From positions 1-8,054 of the forward strand of contig JALSPV010000110.1 of the NCBI GenBank assembly GCA_026985775.1: 8,054 nt of DNA. The letters are read 5' to 3'. The notes under the pieces were generated by a model that did no database searches, had not been told where the DNA came from, and saw only the letters and a program-made list of their open reading frames with translations. Position 1 is the first letter of the stretch. Each line of letters starts with the position of its first letter. Positions 1 to 6,169 of this stretch are shown here, in pieces. This DNA comes from Candidatus Aenigmatarchaeota archaeon. GTDB lineage: Archaea > Aenigmatarchaeota > Aenigmatarchaeia > Aenigmatarchaeales > SZUA-1535. A program made the translations under genes and the position numbers.

Positions 1-2945
1 GCATCAGTTCCTGCGTTAGAAGTTATACCATACGGATACTGATCAAAGTCTATATTTCCGTTGTAATTGAAGTAGACAAATGTTGCTGTTCCATTGCTCT
101 CACTTTGAACTGGTGTAGTGTTGCCATAATACATGAAAATAGTCTCGTTTCCATAAGTGATGTTTCTTATTAGCGGGACTTTTACCCAGATTACGGTTTG
201 CGTTGTATTACAGCCCTTTTCAATCCAGTAAGGAATTTCTATCTCCTTTCCCGACGTTTCGTTCCAGTAGGTGAAGCGTATATCGGAACAATCACCGTTC
301 ATCTTTCCTGCCAGGATTAAGCTTTGTGTATCTATTGTAAGGTTAATTTGATACTCCGTAAGATTTCCTTTTCCGGAGTAAGTTATGTTTATAGGAATTC
401 TGTATTTCCACGAAATGTTCCACCAAGAATCGCTTAAACCTGCATCATCTATGATTATGCCGTTGGCTTTACCGTCTTCATCTCCTTCTCCACCATCTGT
501 TAGAGTTATTTTTATTGCATTGTTTCCAATTCTTGTAAACGGATATTTCTTCCAGCTGAGCTTTTCGGCATTAAACTTCCAGAATTCTGCAGCAGACGAA
601 ATCGGCTGAGAAAATCTAATCGTAAGCGTTACGCTTTCTCCTGGGTTTATTCCAGTAATGTTTATCTTGAAGAGTTTGTAAACGAAGTTCGTTCCTTTTG
701 GTTTTACAGGTATGCTCTCGGGGTCTACAACCTCGAGATTTTCTATTCTTCCTTTATCCGTGCTTATAACCATGAATCTTTTACCATGCTTTTCTTGTAT
801 TGTCACGTTAAAGCTTCTTTCGCTCACACGCGTTACTTTTGGAACGAAACTCGGTAGAGGCGGGAGAATTATCGGATCAACAACTATTCCATTCTCCACC
901 CCATCTTCGTCGAGAATCCCATCTTCAAGACAAAATACCACCATACTTCTGTTTTCCAATGTGTAGTTCAATGCTACTGTTTTATTACCTATTTTTTTCC
1001 AGAAGTAAATGTGGTAGCCTGAAGGTATTTCAAAAGGCAAAGTAAGCTTTACTTTGACTTTTTCTCCCTTCTTGAGCTTTCCTATTCTTATAAACAACTT
1101 GCCATTCTCATAATCAAAGTTTTCTATTTCTCCTTTGTTTGCAAACAACTTTATCTTTCCAAATTTTGTAGAAATCTCTCTCATTCTTAAAGGACTTGTT
1201 TTTTCTTCTTTCTTTTCTTTTCTAGCAATAGAAATTGTGAAGTTCTTACAGTAATTGTATGCACAAACTTTTATCACGTGCTTTCCTTCTTGCAAGCTAG
1301 CATACGAGCAAACAAGTGTTTTATTCACTTTGCTAATCACGCTGAAGTTTTTGTATTCTTTTCCATCAATGTACATGCTAATGTTTTTTGTACATTTTTC
1401 TGGAGAAACTGTAAAGCATATTTCTTTACTTTTTTCTTTTTTTTCTTTACTTTTGTTTGGTTGCAATTTTATTGTATCTTCAAACATTGGTGTTATATTA
1501 CACATAAAACCTTTGTTTATCTCATTTATAGTTTCATTTTTTGAAACATTGCTTGTAACGTTGCATTCCTTCACTACAAAATTTCCTGTTGTATTTAACG
1601 AGCATGCCGTAACAAAAAACGTATAAGATCCTTTACCGAGTTTAATAGAAAGGTTTGTTTGATTTGTTTGAGATGATATGTGCATGCTTTCATTTCTCAC
1701 GAGCTTGTCTCCAGAATAAATTAATACGCTTGCATTACTGCACTTGATTCCACTCACATTAAGCACAAGTATAAAGCTTTCGTTTGCGCAGATTTCTTTT
1801 GGAAGAACTACGTTAATTTTTGATATTTTTTCTTTCACAGGTATAGGAAGAACAGTAATATTTTCTTTGGTTACGATATTTGAAACGTTTAGATAAACAG
1901 TATATTTATCTGGAGGGAGAATTATTTTCAATTTTTCGCTGATTCCGCTATCAAATTTCAACGGCACTGGTCCGAATGTTTCGTTATTTACAGCCCATAA
2001 ATATCCTGTCCCGTTAAATATTCCGCAATTCACAATGGCACTTGCATTTACTTCTACTGTTTCGTTTTCGTAAAATTTTCTTTTCGATAAAAATAGCTTA
2101 ACCTCGTTTGCTTTTTGCACAAAAAAGCTGGTTGTTACGTTCTTGTTCCCAGAAAGCAAAACAAGAGTGTAATTCCCTACAGGAAGCACTCCAAGATTGA
2201 GCTTCGTTGTGTTTGTTATTTCATACCTTTCCAGGACAGTTTTATTGTTCACCAATAATAGTGTACAGTTTTGGTAACATCCAACCTTAACCGTAACATT
2301 TTTATTTTCACAAAAACTCTTTGCAGTATTTATACACACCGCTTTTATGGTTTTTTCTTCAGTAGTATTCTCAACAAAAAAATCTAGCGTTATATTACCT
2401 GTTTTTTCCTGTAAGAGAGGGATGGAAAAGTTTCCATCTGTCGATAAAACACTGTATTCGTCTTTTCCTATTTTTACCACAAAACTTCCAGAATACGGCT
2501 CTCTGCTTTTGTATATTTTTCCTCGAATCTCATCTTCTTTACAATAAACAAACTCTGGTAAAACGATTGTGAAGTTTGTTGTATTGTTTTCACATTCTTT
2601 AACCACTACCGTTCTATTTTCCGTATAATTCGCGCAGGTGAAAAGAAGTGTATAGACACCATTCTCAGGAGCCGCCCAAGAAATAGGTGTGGGAATTGTA
2701 ATATCCTCAAACATCTTTGTTTCTCCATTTTCAGAAATTATGGAGAAGTTTCCAGGACAGGAAGTATTGATAAATATCCCTATATTTTCTCCTTTACAAA
2801 ATTCCTTAGAAGGAATCTGAATTATCTTTCCTTCCTTTTTCTCCTTTTCTCCAATCGCAGAAAATGCGCTAACGAAAAGAAGACTTAAAAACATGAGTAT
2901 ACAAAATAGCTTTAATTTTCTCAAAAATGCCTTGGTGTTCAGCAT
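1..2945 (-). CDS. Large secreted multidomain surface protein, C-terminus beyond the window
   Basis: I translated this strand codon by codon and found 981 residues without a stop; the end lies beyond base 1. The ATG at 2945-2943 is chosen because an in-frame TAA (2954-2952) lies three codons upstream and the start gives a good signal peptide: basic residues K5, R9, K10, K12, a hydrophobic stretch at 13-28, then small residues at 26-30. Residues 38-575 look like beta-sandwich (Ig-like) modules with 20 cysteines in degenerate repeats. Residues 498-508 and 575-583 are Lys/Glu linkers. Two choice-of-anchor U-like repeats follow (595-691, 720-836), each ending in a DEDG...NGI motif. Residues 842-960 resemble DUF2341 (WKYRIPI, DIRFTYWN, PYWIEKGC, MYYGN). 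At least 18 N-x-S/T sequons lie in the first 300 residues, suggesting a glycosylated, disulfide-bonded extracellular protein. Function is unknown; an adhesin-like or envelope role is inference. No membrane or sorting anchor is visible, but the C-terminus is missing. Confidence 0.9.
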   Translation of the reverse strand, partial: MLNTKAFLRKLKLFCILMFLSLLFVSAFSAIGEKEKKEGKIIQIPSKEFCKGENIGIFINTSCPGNFSIISENGETKMFEDITIPTPISWAAPENGVYTLLFTCANYTENRTVVVKECENNTTNFTIVLPEFVYCKEDEIRGKIYKSREPYSGSFVVKIGKDEYSVLSTDGNFSIPLLQEKTGNITLDFFVENTTEEKTIKAVCINTAKSFCENKNVTVKVGCYQNCTLLLVNNKTVLERYEITNTTKLNLGVLPVGNYTLVLLSGNKNVTTSFFVQKANEVKLFLSKRKFYENETVEVNASAIVNCGIFNGTGYLWAVNNETFGPVPLKFDSGISEKLKIILPPDKYTVYLNVSNIVTKENITVLPIPVKEKISKINVVLPKEICANESFILVLNVSGIKCSNASVLIYSGDKLVRNESMHISSQTNQTNLSIKLGKGSYTFFVTACSLNTTGNFVVKECNVTSNVSKNETINEINKGFMCNITPMFEDTIKLQPNKSKEKKEKSKEICFTVSPEKCTKNISMYIDGKEYKNFSVISKVNKTLVCSYASLQEGKHVIKVCAYNYCKNFTISIARKEKKEEKTSPLRMREISTKFGKIKLFANKGEIENFDYENGKLFIRIGKLKKGEKVKVKLTLPFEIPSGYHIYFWKKIGNKTVALNYTLENRSMVVFCLEDGILDEDGVENGIVVDPIILPPLPSFVPKVTRVSERSFNVTIQEKHGKRFMVISTDKGRIENLEVVDPESIPVKPKGTNFVYKLFKINITGINPGESVTLTIRFSQPISSAAEFWKFNAEKLSWKKYPFTRIGNNAIKITLTDGGEGDEDGKANGIIIDDAGLSDSWWNISWKYRIPINITYSGKGNLTEYQINLTIDTQSLILAGKMNGDCSDIRFTYWNETSGKEIEIPYWIEKGCNTTQTVIWVKVPLIRNITYGNETIFMYYGNTTPVQSESNGTATFVYFNYNGNIDFDQYPYGITSNAGTD
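438..788 (-). repeat. Choice-of-anchor U-like repeat 2 (residues 720-836 of the large surface protein)
   Basis: Landmarks are DKGRIENLEVVDP (730-742), GINPGESVTLTIRF (765-778), AEFWKFNAEKLSWKKYPF (786-803) and LTDGGEGDEDGKANGIII (815-832). From memory this is close to the choice-of-anchor U pattern: a PPG-type turn, a Y/W-K-Y stretch, then LTDGGxGDxDGxxNGxIxDPGG. It is a better family match than repeat 1. Confidence 0.7.
873..1163 (-). repeat. Choice-of-anchor U-like repeat 1 (residues 595-691 of the large surface protein)
   Basis: Matching landmarks in order are NKGEIENF (603-610), GKLKKGEKVKVKLTLP (622-637), YFWKK (647-651) and LEDGILDEDGVENGIVVDP (673-691). The second repeat at 438-788 has the same landmarks in the same order. 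The acidic DEDG loop resembles calcium-binding loops, but metal binding is not demonstrated. Confidence 0.65.
1248..1427 (-). repeat. Cysteine-rich repeat, copy 3, shorter (residues 507-566 of the large surface protein)
   Basis: This copy opens with KEICFTVSPEKC and closes with HVIKVCAYNYCKNFTIS. Cysteines are C510, C518, C546, C561 and C566. It is shorter than copies 1 and 2 and sits between the two Lys/Glu linkers. A further partial relative may start at K209 (C212, C223). Confidence 0.45.
1563..1799 (-). repeat. Cysteine-rich repeat, copy 2 (residues 383-461 of the large surface protein)
   Basis: This copy opens with KEICANESFILVLN and closes with YTFFVTAC...FVVKEC. Cysteines are C386, C402, C448 and C461, in the same order as C50, C63, C104 and C118 of copy 1. 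The paired cysteines suggest two disulfides per module, which is inference. Confidence 0.55.
2592..2807 (-). repeat. Cysteine-rich repeat, copy 1 (residues 47-118 of the large surface protein)
   Basis: This copy opens with KEFCKGENIGIF and closes with YTLLFTC...VVVKEC. Cysteines are C50, C63, C104 and C118. Opening and closing segments both match the copy at 1563-1799, with similar spacing between them. The similarity is at protein level; I see no close DNA identity. Confidence 0.55.
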
Positions 2946-2970
2946 ATTGTTTTAAGGTTATCCGTAAGGG

Positions 2971-2980
2971 ATTTATTAAA
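2971..2980 (-). promoter_or_regulatory. TATA box for the large surface protein gene
   Basis: On the minus strand TTTAATAAAT is preceded by the purine-rich GAAAA, like an archaeal BRE plus TATA. A start of transcription about 25 bases downstream would fall near 2950-2946, just before the ATG at 2945. No Shine-Dalgarno sequence is seen upstream of that ATG, which fits a near-leaderless message. Confidence 0.5.
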
Positions 2981-2996
2981 TTTTCTTGCACCAAAA

Positions 2997-3004
2997 ATTT
3001 TATA
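2997..3004 (+). promoter_or_regulatory. TATA box for the secreted 223-residue protein gene
   Basis: TTTTATAA follows CCAAAAA, a BRE-like stretch. Transcription would start about 25 bases downstream, near 3026-3029, at or beside the ATG at 3029. No Shine-Dalgarno sequence is present, so a leaderless message is likely. This spacing also argues against the upstream in-frame ATG at 2927, which lies before the promoter. Confidence 0.55.
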
Positions 3005-3028
3005 AGTACCTTTTTTTATCTCTACAGC

Positions 3029-3700
3029 ATGAAAAAGTGGATTTTAGCAGTGTTAGGGCTGATTACAACAGTTTTCTCAATAGCTCTGGCTGTACCAACA
3101 CCAGCAAATCTTACAGTAGGGACACAAGAGACTTATGCATATTCTCCCGCTGTCACCACAGTTACTACACAGGGCGGAAACATAACACAAATTAACGTAA
3201 CGAGTGTTCAGGTAACGGATAAATGGGCAGGTTTCTACGGTCATGTAAGTGGTTCAATAGTACTCGCGGACGCCAGCGGAGATTATCTATACCAGTGGAC
3301 AATTGCAAACATTAACGGTGGATTTGTTTACGCAGCAAATACAAGTGTTTCTAACTGGACGTGCGCAAACATAGTACCAGTAGCCGGTCCAAGTGACACA
3401 TACTTACCAAGCTTCTTAATCACAGGTTCAGATGCTTACAACTACACCTTTACAACCAGTGAATCAGTTTCCATACCTCTTGGCTGTCCAGCACAGCTTG
3501 TAAATTACACTACAACAAACCCCGGCACCTTCAAGACATATGCACTAAAGGCAATTACTGACAATGCCCTTATTTGGGCAGGATTGATCAATGCAAACCA
3601 GTCTTCATTTAACGGAGGTACAGCAGATTATCAGATACTCGCTGGAGTAGATTCCACAACAGGAACAACAACATATTACTTCTATTTAGAACTTCCATAA
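3029..3700 (+). CDS. Secreted, sequon-rich protein of unknown function
   Basis: The product has 223 residues. It starts with a clear signal peptide: KKW, a hydrophobic core at 4-20, and an A-x-A site (A19-L20-A21) before VPTP. The mature part is rich in Thr, Asn, Tyr and Ala, has very few charges, and carries about eight N-x-S/T sequons (N27, N51, N56, N104, N109, N138, N159, N190). Its only cysteines, C112 and C153, could form one disulfide. The segment DKWAGFYGHVSGSIVL (64-79), followed by an aromatic YQW and a GG-V turn, looks like a beta-rich core that I weakly associate with uncharacterised archaeal surface proteins. No transmembrane anchor or enzyme motif is visible. A longer in-frame ATG at 2927 was rejected because it would bury the signal peptide and the promoter. 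It is transcribed divergently from the large surface protein, which suggests a shared envelope role. Confidence 0.85.
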   Translation: MKKWILAVLGLITTVFSIALAVPTPANLTVGTQETYAYSPAVTTVTTQGGNITQINVTSVQVTDKWAGFYGHVSGSIVLADASGDYLYQWTIANINGGFVYAANTSVSNWTCANIVPVAGPSDTYLPSFLITGSDAYNYTFTTSESVSIPLGCPAQLVNYTTTNPGTFKTYALKAITDNALIWAGLINANQSSFNGGTADYQILAGVDSTTGTTTYYFYLELP

Positions 3701-3708
3701 ACCATTTG

Positions 3709-3720
3709 CTTTATATTTTA
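3709..3720 (+). promoter_or_regulatory. Possible TATA box for the DUF460 gene
   Basis: GCTTTATATTTTA resembles an archaeal TATA element. Transcription would begin near 3736-3740, just before the ribosome binding site. It overlaps the T-rich tract, so the reading is ambiguous. Confidence 0.35.
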
Positions 3721-3739
3721 TTTTTTGTTAATTTTTATT
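3711..3739 (+). terminator. T-rich terminator-like tract after the secreted protein gene
   Basis: Most of the 29 bases here are T, including runs of six and five, starting 11 bases after the TAA. Archaeal intrinsic terminators are typically T-rich tracts without a strong hairpin. A small inverted repeat, TTAAT-tttt-ATTAA (3728-3741), lies at its end. Read-through into the next gene cannot be excluded. Confidence 0.5.
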
Positions 3740-3740
3740 A

Positions 3741-3747
3741 AAGGGGA
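3741..3747 (+). promoter_or_regulatory. Ribosome binding site for the DUF460 gene
   Basis: AAGGGGA lies six bases before the ATG at 3754. An in-frame TAA at 3739-3741 rules out a longer start. It contrasts with the two divergent surface genes, which have no such site. Confidence 0.5.
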
Positions 3748-3753
3748 AAATCA

Positions 3754-4905
3754 ATGAAGCTCCTACTGGGTATTGCTAACGGTAAGTATAAGGGACTTGC
3801 AATATTTGATCTTTCAGAAAACCTTCTCGACCTTGTCACCATTAGAAGATACAGAACAAAAAAAGTTGCTGAACACATTTCTTCATTTGGTATACCATCT
3901 GCTATTGCTGTAGAAAGTGAAGATATTCCAAAACTTGCGAAAGATCTTGCAGAGTATTTTGGTATACCTATCCTTATCCCAGATGAAGATATTTTACCAG
4001 ACTTTTTTGCAGAAACTCTTGAAACATATTCCTACAAAAATCTTTACGAAAAACGCGCGCTTATTGCTTGTCTTTACGTTTTCAGAAAATTCAAACACAT
4101 TTTTAGAGATATAGACGAACTTCTTCTCAGCTCAGGCGCATCGAGAATGCTTATAGACAAGGCAAAGGAACTTGTGCTCCACGGAAAGGCTGAAAACGCG
4201 CTGGATGCTGTAGAAAAGGTTAATGGTTTCTTTGAGCTCACACATACACACAAAACCAGAATTGGGGAATTTCTCGAAAGTGAAAGAGATTATAAAGAGC
4301 TTTACGAAGAGGCTGTGAAATACATTAAGGAGCTTGAGAGAAGAATAGCAGAGCTCGAGAAGAAATGTAGCTTTACTGCTAAGGACACCGAAGAAACGCT
4401 AAGCGAAAATGGAGAAAGAACCAGAGAACTCGAAAGGAAAGTTGCTCTGCTTGAAGACGCCCTTAGAAAAGAAAAAGAAAGGAACGAAATCCTTGAGGAA
4501 AAACTTGGAATTTTGGAAGAAGAGAGATTTATAGAAAAAAAGGGTCTTTTACCTGTTGTGAAAATTCACGAATTTTCCTTCGAAGAAATTTCGAAAATTA
4601 AAAGCGTTTTAAGGATTTTCAAACGTCCTGTAGCTGTAGAGCTTGTGAGAAAGGATTTGAAAGCAGCAAAATACCTTGCAAAGCTCCATCCAAGTATTGT
4701 TATAGGAGATTTTCCTGAAGAAATAAAGGCTGTTTTCCTCTCAGCAGGAATACCTGTAATAAGCGAAAGTTCTTTGGATCACGCGCTTGTCAAATTCAAA
4801 AGATTTTACGGGATTTCTGAAAAAGAACTGAAAAAAGTTCTTCATAACGAGAGTAAAAAATCGCTGATGGAATTGCTACGTGCATACAGAAAAAGGCTTC
4901 TTTAA
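3754..4905 (+). CDS. DUF460/COG2433-family protein, RNase H-like fold with degenerate active site
   Basis: The product has 383 residues. Residues 1-125 match the RuvC/YqgF-like RNase H fold domain of DUF460: an opening beta strand (KLLLGIANGKYKGLAIFDL), IPSAIAVESEDIP (47-59), IPILIPDEDIL (71-81) and a helix at 98-112. Residues about 176-262 are a charged heptad coiled coil. Residues 263-383 are the family's C-terminal domain, from LLPVVKIHEFSFEEI to the closing AYRKR. Family members normally carry a GxDPGxxxG motif and a later DALAAA helix. Here these read GIANGKYKG and RALIAC, so the expected acidic residues are missing and nuclease activity is doubtful. As I recall, many archaeal members are longer, near 600 residues. 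The cellular role is unknown; the family is annotated as a possible nuclease. apgM follows 32 bases downstream, probably on the same transcript. Confidence 0.85.
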   Translation: MKLLLGIANGKYKGLAIFDLSENLLDLVTIRRYRTKKVAEHISSFGIPSAIAVESEDIPKLAKDLAEYFGIPILIPDEDILPDFFAETLETYSYKNLYEKRALIACLYVFRKFKHIFRDIDELLLSSGASRMLIDKAKELVLHGKAENALDAVEKVNGFFELTHTHKTRIGEFLESERDYKELYEEAVKYIKELERRIAELEKKCSFTAKDTEETLSENGERTRELERKVALLEDALRKEKERNEILEEKLGILEEERFIEKKGLLPVVKIHEFSFEEISKIKSVLRIFKRPVAVELVRKDLKAAKYLAKLHPSIVIGDFPEEIKAVFLSAGIPVISESSLDHALVKFKRFYGISEKELKKVLHNESKKSLMELLRAYRKRLL

Positions 4906-4919
4906 ATCTTTTTAAGTAC

Positions 4920-4925
4920 AGGTGA
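4920..4925 (+). promoter_or_regulatory. Ribosome binding site for apgM
   Basis: AGGTGA matches the archaeal anti-Shine-Dalgarno sequence well but lies 12 bases before the ATG, longer than usual. The start at 4938 is still preferred because MKMLLVILDGLGDR aligns with the normal N-terminus of the family. A TATA-like TTTAAATC at about 4901-4908 could be a separate promoter, but a message starting about 25 bases later would lack this site. Confidence 0.45.
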
Positions 4926-4937
4926 TTAAACATTCTT

Positions 4938-6146
4938 ATGAAAATGCTCCTTGTTATCTTAGATGGTCTTGGAGATAGAGCGTGTAAAGAGCTTTTTGGA
5001 GAAACACCTTTGGAAGCTGCATCTACACCTTTTATGAACTTTCTCGCAAGAGAAGGAATTTGCGGAATGCTTTCACCTATAGAAAAAGGGCTTGTGCCAG
5101 AATCCAGTCCTGCGCATTTTGAAATACTTGGCTATTCACCATTCCAAAAATTTTACCCTGGCCGTGGCCCTTTAGAAGCACTCGGAATAGGGTGCAAGCT
5201 TAAAGAAGGAGATGTGGCCTTTCGAGTGAACTTTGCCACAGTTAAGGATGGTATTGTTGTGGATAGAAGGGCTGGAAGAATAGAAAGCGTAAAGGAATTC
5301 GAAGATTTGCTAACAACAGAAATAGATGGCGCGGAGTTTATACTAAAAGCTGGCGTTGAACACAGAGCAGCGCTGATAATTCGCGGTCCTGATTTGAGCG
5401 AAAAAGTTAGTGATTCTGATCCACACAAAACAGGACTTCCACCAAAAAAAGTGCTTCCGCTCTCTCCAGAAGCACAGAAAACAGCCGAGATTCTGAACAA
5501 GTACATAGATTTTGCTACAGAGACTCTGAAAAACCACAAAATAAACAGAGAAAGGGAAAGGAAAGGATTGCCTCCAGCAAACCTCATCCTTTTACGCGGT
5601 GCAGGAAAATTTAGAGAAGTAGAAAGCTTTAAAGAAAGATTTAAGTTAAAGGCCTGCTGTATAGCGGGGGGCGGGCTGTACAAGGGTATAGCAAGGTTTT
5701 TCGGAATTGATGTTATTAAAGTTGAAGGGGCAACAGGCAAAAAGAAAAGTGATTTCGAAGCAAAGTTTAAAGCAGCAAAAGATGCTTTAAAGAGCTATGA
5801 CTTTGTGTGGGTTCATATTAAGGCGCCAGATCTCTTTGGGCACGATGGAGATGCTGTCGGAAAGAAAAGTGTTCTTGAGGAAATAGATAAAGCGATGCAA
5901 GCCTTGTATGAAGTAAATAACATTGTAATATGTGTCACAGGAGATCATTCAACACCATGCCCATTAAAAAACCACAGCGGAGATGATGTACCATTACTTT
6001 TCTTTGCCGAAACTGTAAGAAAAGATCTTACGCCTGCATTTGGAGAAAAGTTCTGCATGTTATTTGGAGGGTTAGGAAGGATTAGAGGAAAGGACGTGAT
6101 GAATGAACTATTGAACTTGAGCGGTAGGGCGGAAATTATAGAATGA
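4938..6146 (+). CDS. apgM: 2,3-bisphosphoglycerate-independent phosphoglycerate mutase, archaeal type
   Basis: This enzyme interconverts 3- and 2-phosphoglycerate in cytosolic glycolysis and gluconeogenesis, through a phosphoserine intermediate and two metal ions (alkaline phosphatase superfamily). The 402 residues match the usual archaeal length of about 400-415. Visible motifs are VILDGLGDR (6-14, metal ligand D9), the nucleophile region PESSPAHFEILGYSP (54-68, probable nucleophile S56), YPGRGPLEALGIG (73-85), RVNFATV (96-102), DRRAGRI (109-115), DPHKTG (161-166), LLRGAG (218-223), VHIKAPDLFGHDGD (292-305), TGDHSTPC (334-341), NHSGDDVPLL (345-354) and GGLGRIRGKD (377-386). Metal and catalytic residues D298, H302, D336, H337 and H346 are all present. 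One oddity is ESS where the family usually has GSD. The gene is convergent with the AMP phosphorylase gene, which feeds the 3-phosphoglycerate pool through type III RuBisCO in many archaea. Confidence 0.96.
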   Translation: MKMLLVILDGLGDRACKELFGETPLEAASTPFMNFLAREGICGMLSPIEKGLVPESSPAHFEILGYSPFQKFYPGRGPLEALGIGCKLKEGDVAFRVNFATVKDGIVVDRRAGRIESVKEFEDLLTTEIDGAEFILKAGVEHRAALIIRGPDLSEKVSDSDPHKTGLPPKKVLPLSPEAQKTAEILNKYIDFATETLKNHKINRERERKGLPPANLILLRGAGKFREVESFKERFKLKACCIAGGGLYKGIARFFGIDVIKVEGATGKKKSDFEAKFKAAKDALKSYDFVWVHIKAPDLFGHDGDAVGKKSVLEEIDKAMQALYEVNNIVICVTGDHSTPCPLKNHSGDDVPLLFFAETVRKDLTPAFGEKFCMLFGGLGRIRGKDVMNELLNLSGRAEIIE

Positions 6147-6165
6147 AAGATATTTTACGTCTTTC
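6145..6165. terminator. Small inverted repeat between the convergent genes
   Basis: GAAAGA (6145-6150) and TCTTTC (6160-6165) can pair around a nine-base loop, overlapping the apgM stop codon and lying just before the end of the opposing gene. A symmetric stem in a 23-base convergent gap could help end transcription from both sides. The stem is only six pairs and weak, so this is tentative. Confidence 0.3.
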
Positions 6166-6169
6166 TTAA

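Noticed and set aside
1423..1447. Pyrimidine-rich tract on the plus strand, considered as a terminator or regulatory tract
   Set aside because: It is the complement of the Lys/Glu linker codons (residues 500-508) of the surface protein, so coding explains it.
1255..1626. Plus-strand open frame of 123 codons rich in Phe and Leu
   Set aside because: It is antisense to the large surface protein gene. Its hydrophobic look comes from the Lys/Glu- and Asn-rich codons on the other strand.
2924..2924. TTG as an alternative start for the large surface protein
   Set aside because: The upstream ATG at 2945 gives a better signal peptide with its basic N-region and fits the predicted transcription start.
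2927..3028. Longer start (ATG at 2927) for the secreted protein
   Set aside because: It would place 34 residues ahead of a clear signal peptide, overlap the first codons of the divergent gene, and start upstream of the TATA element at 2997-3004.
5153..5740. Minus-strand open frame of 195 codons
   Set aside because: It lies entirely inside apgM, whose conserved motifs fill the plus strand; its own translation is Ser/Pro-rich with no recognisable domain.
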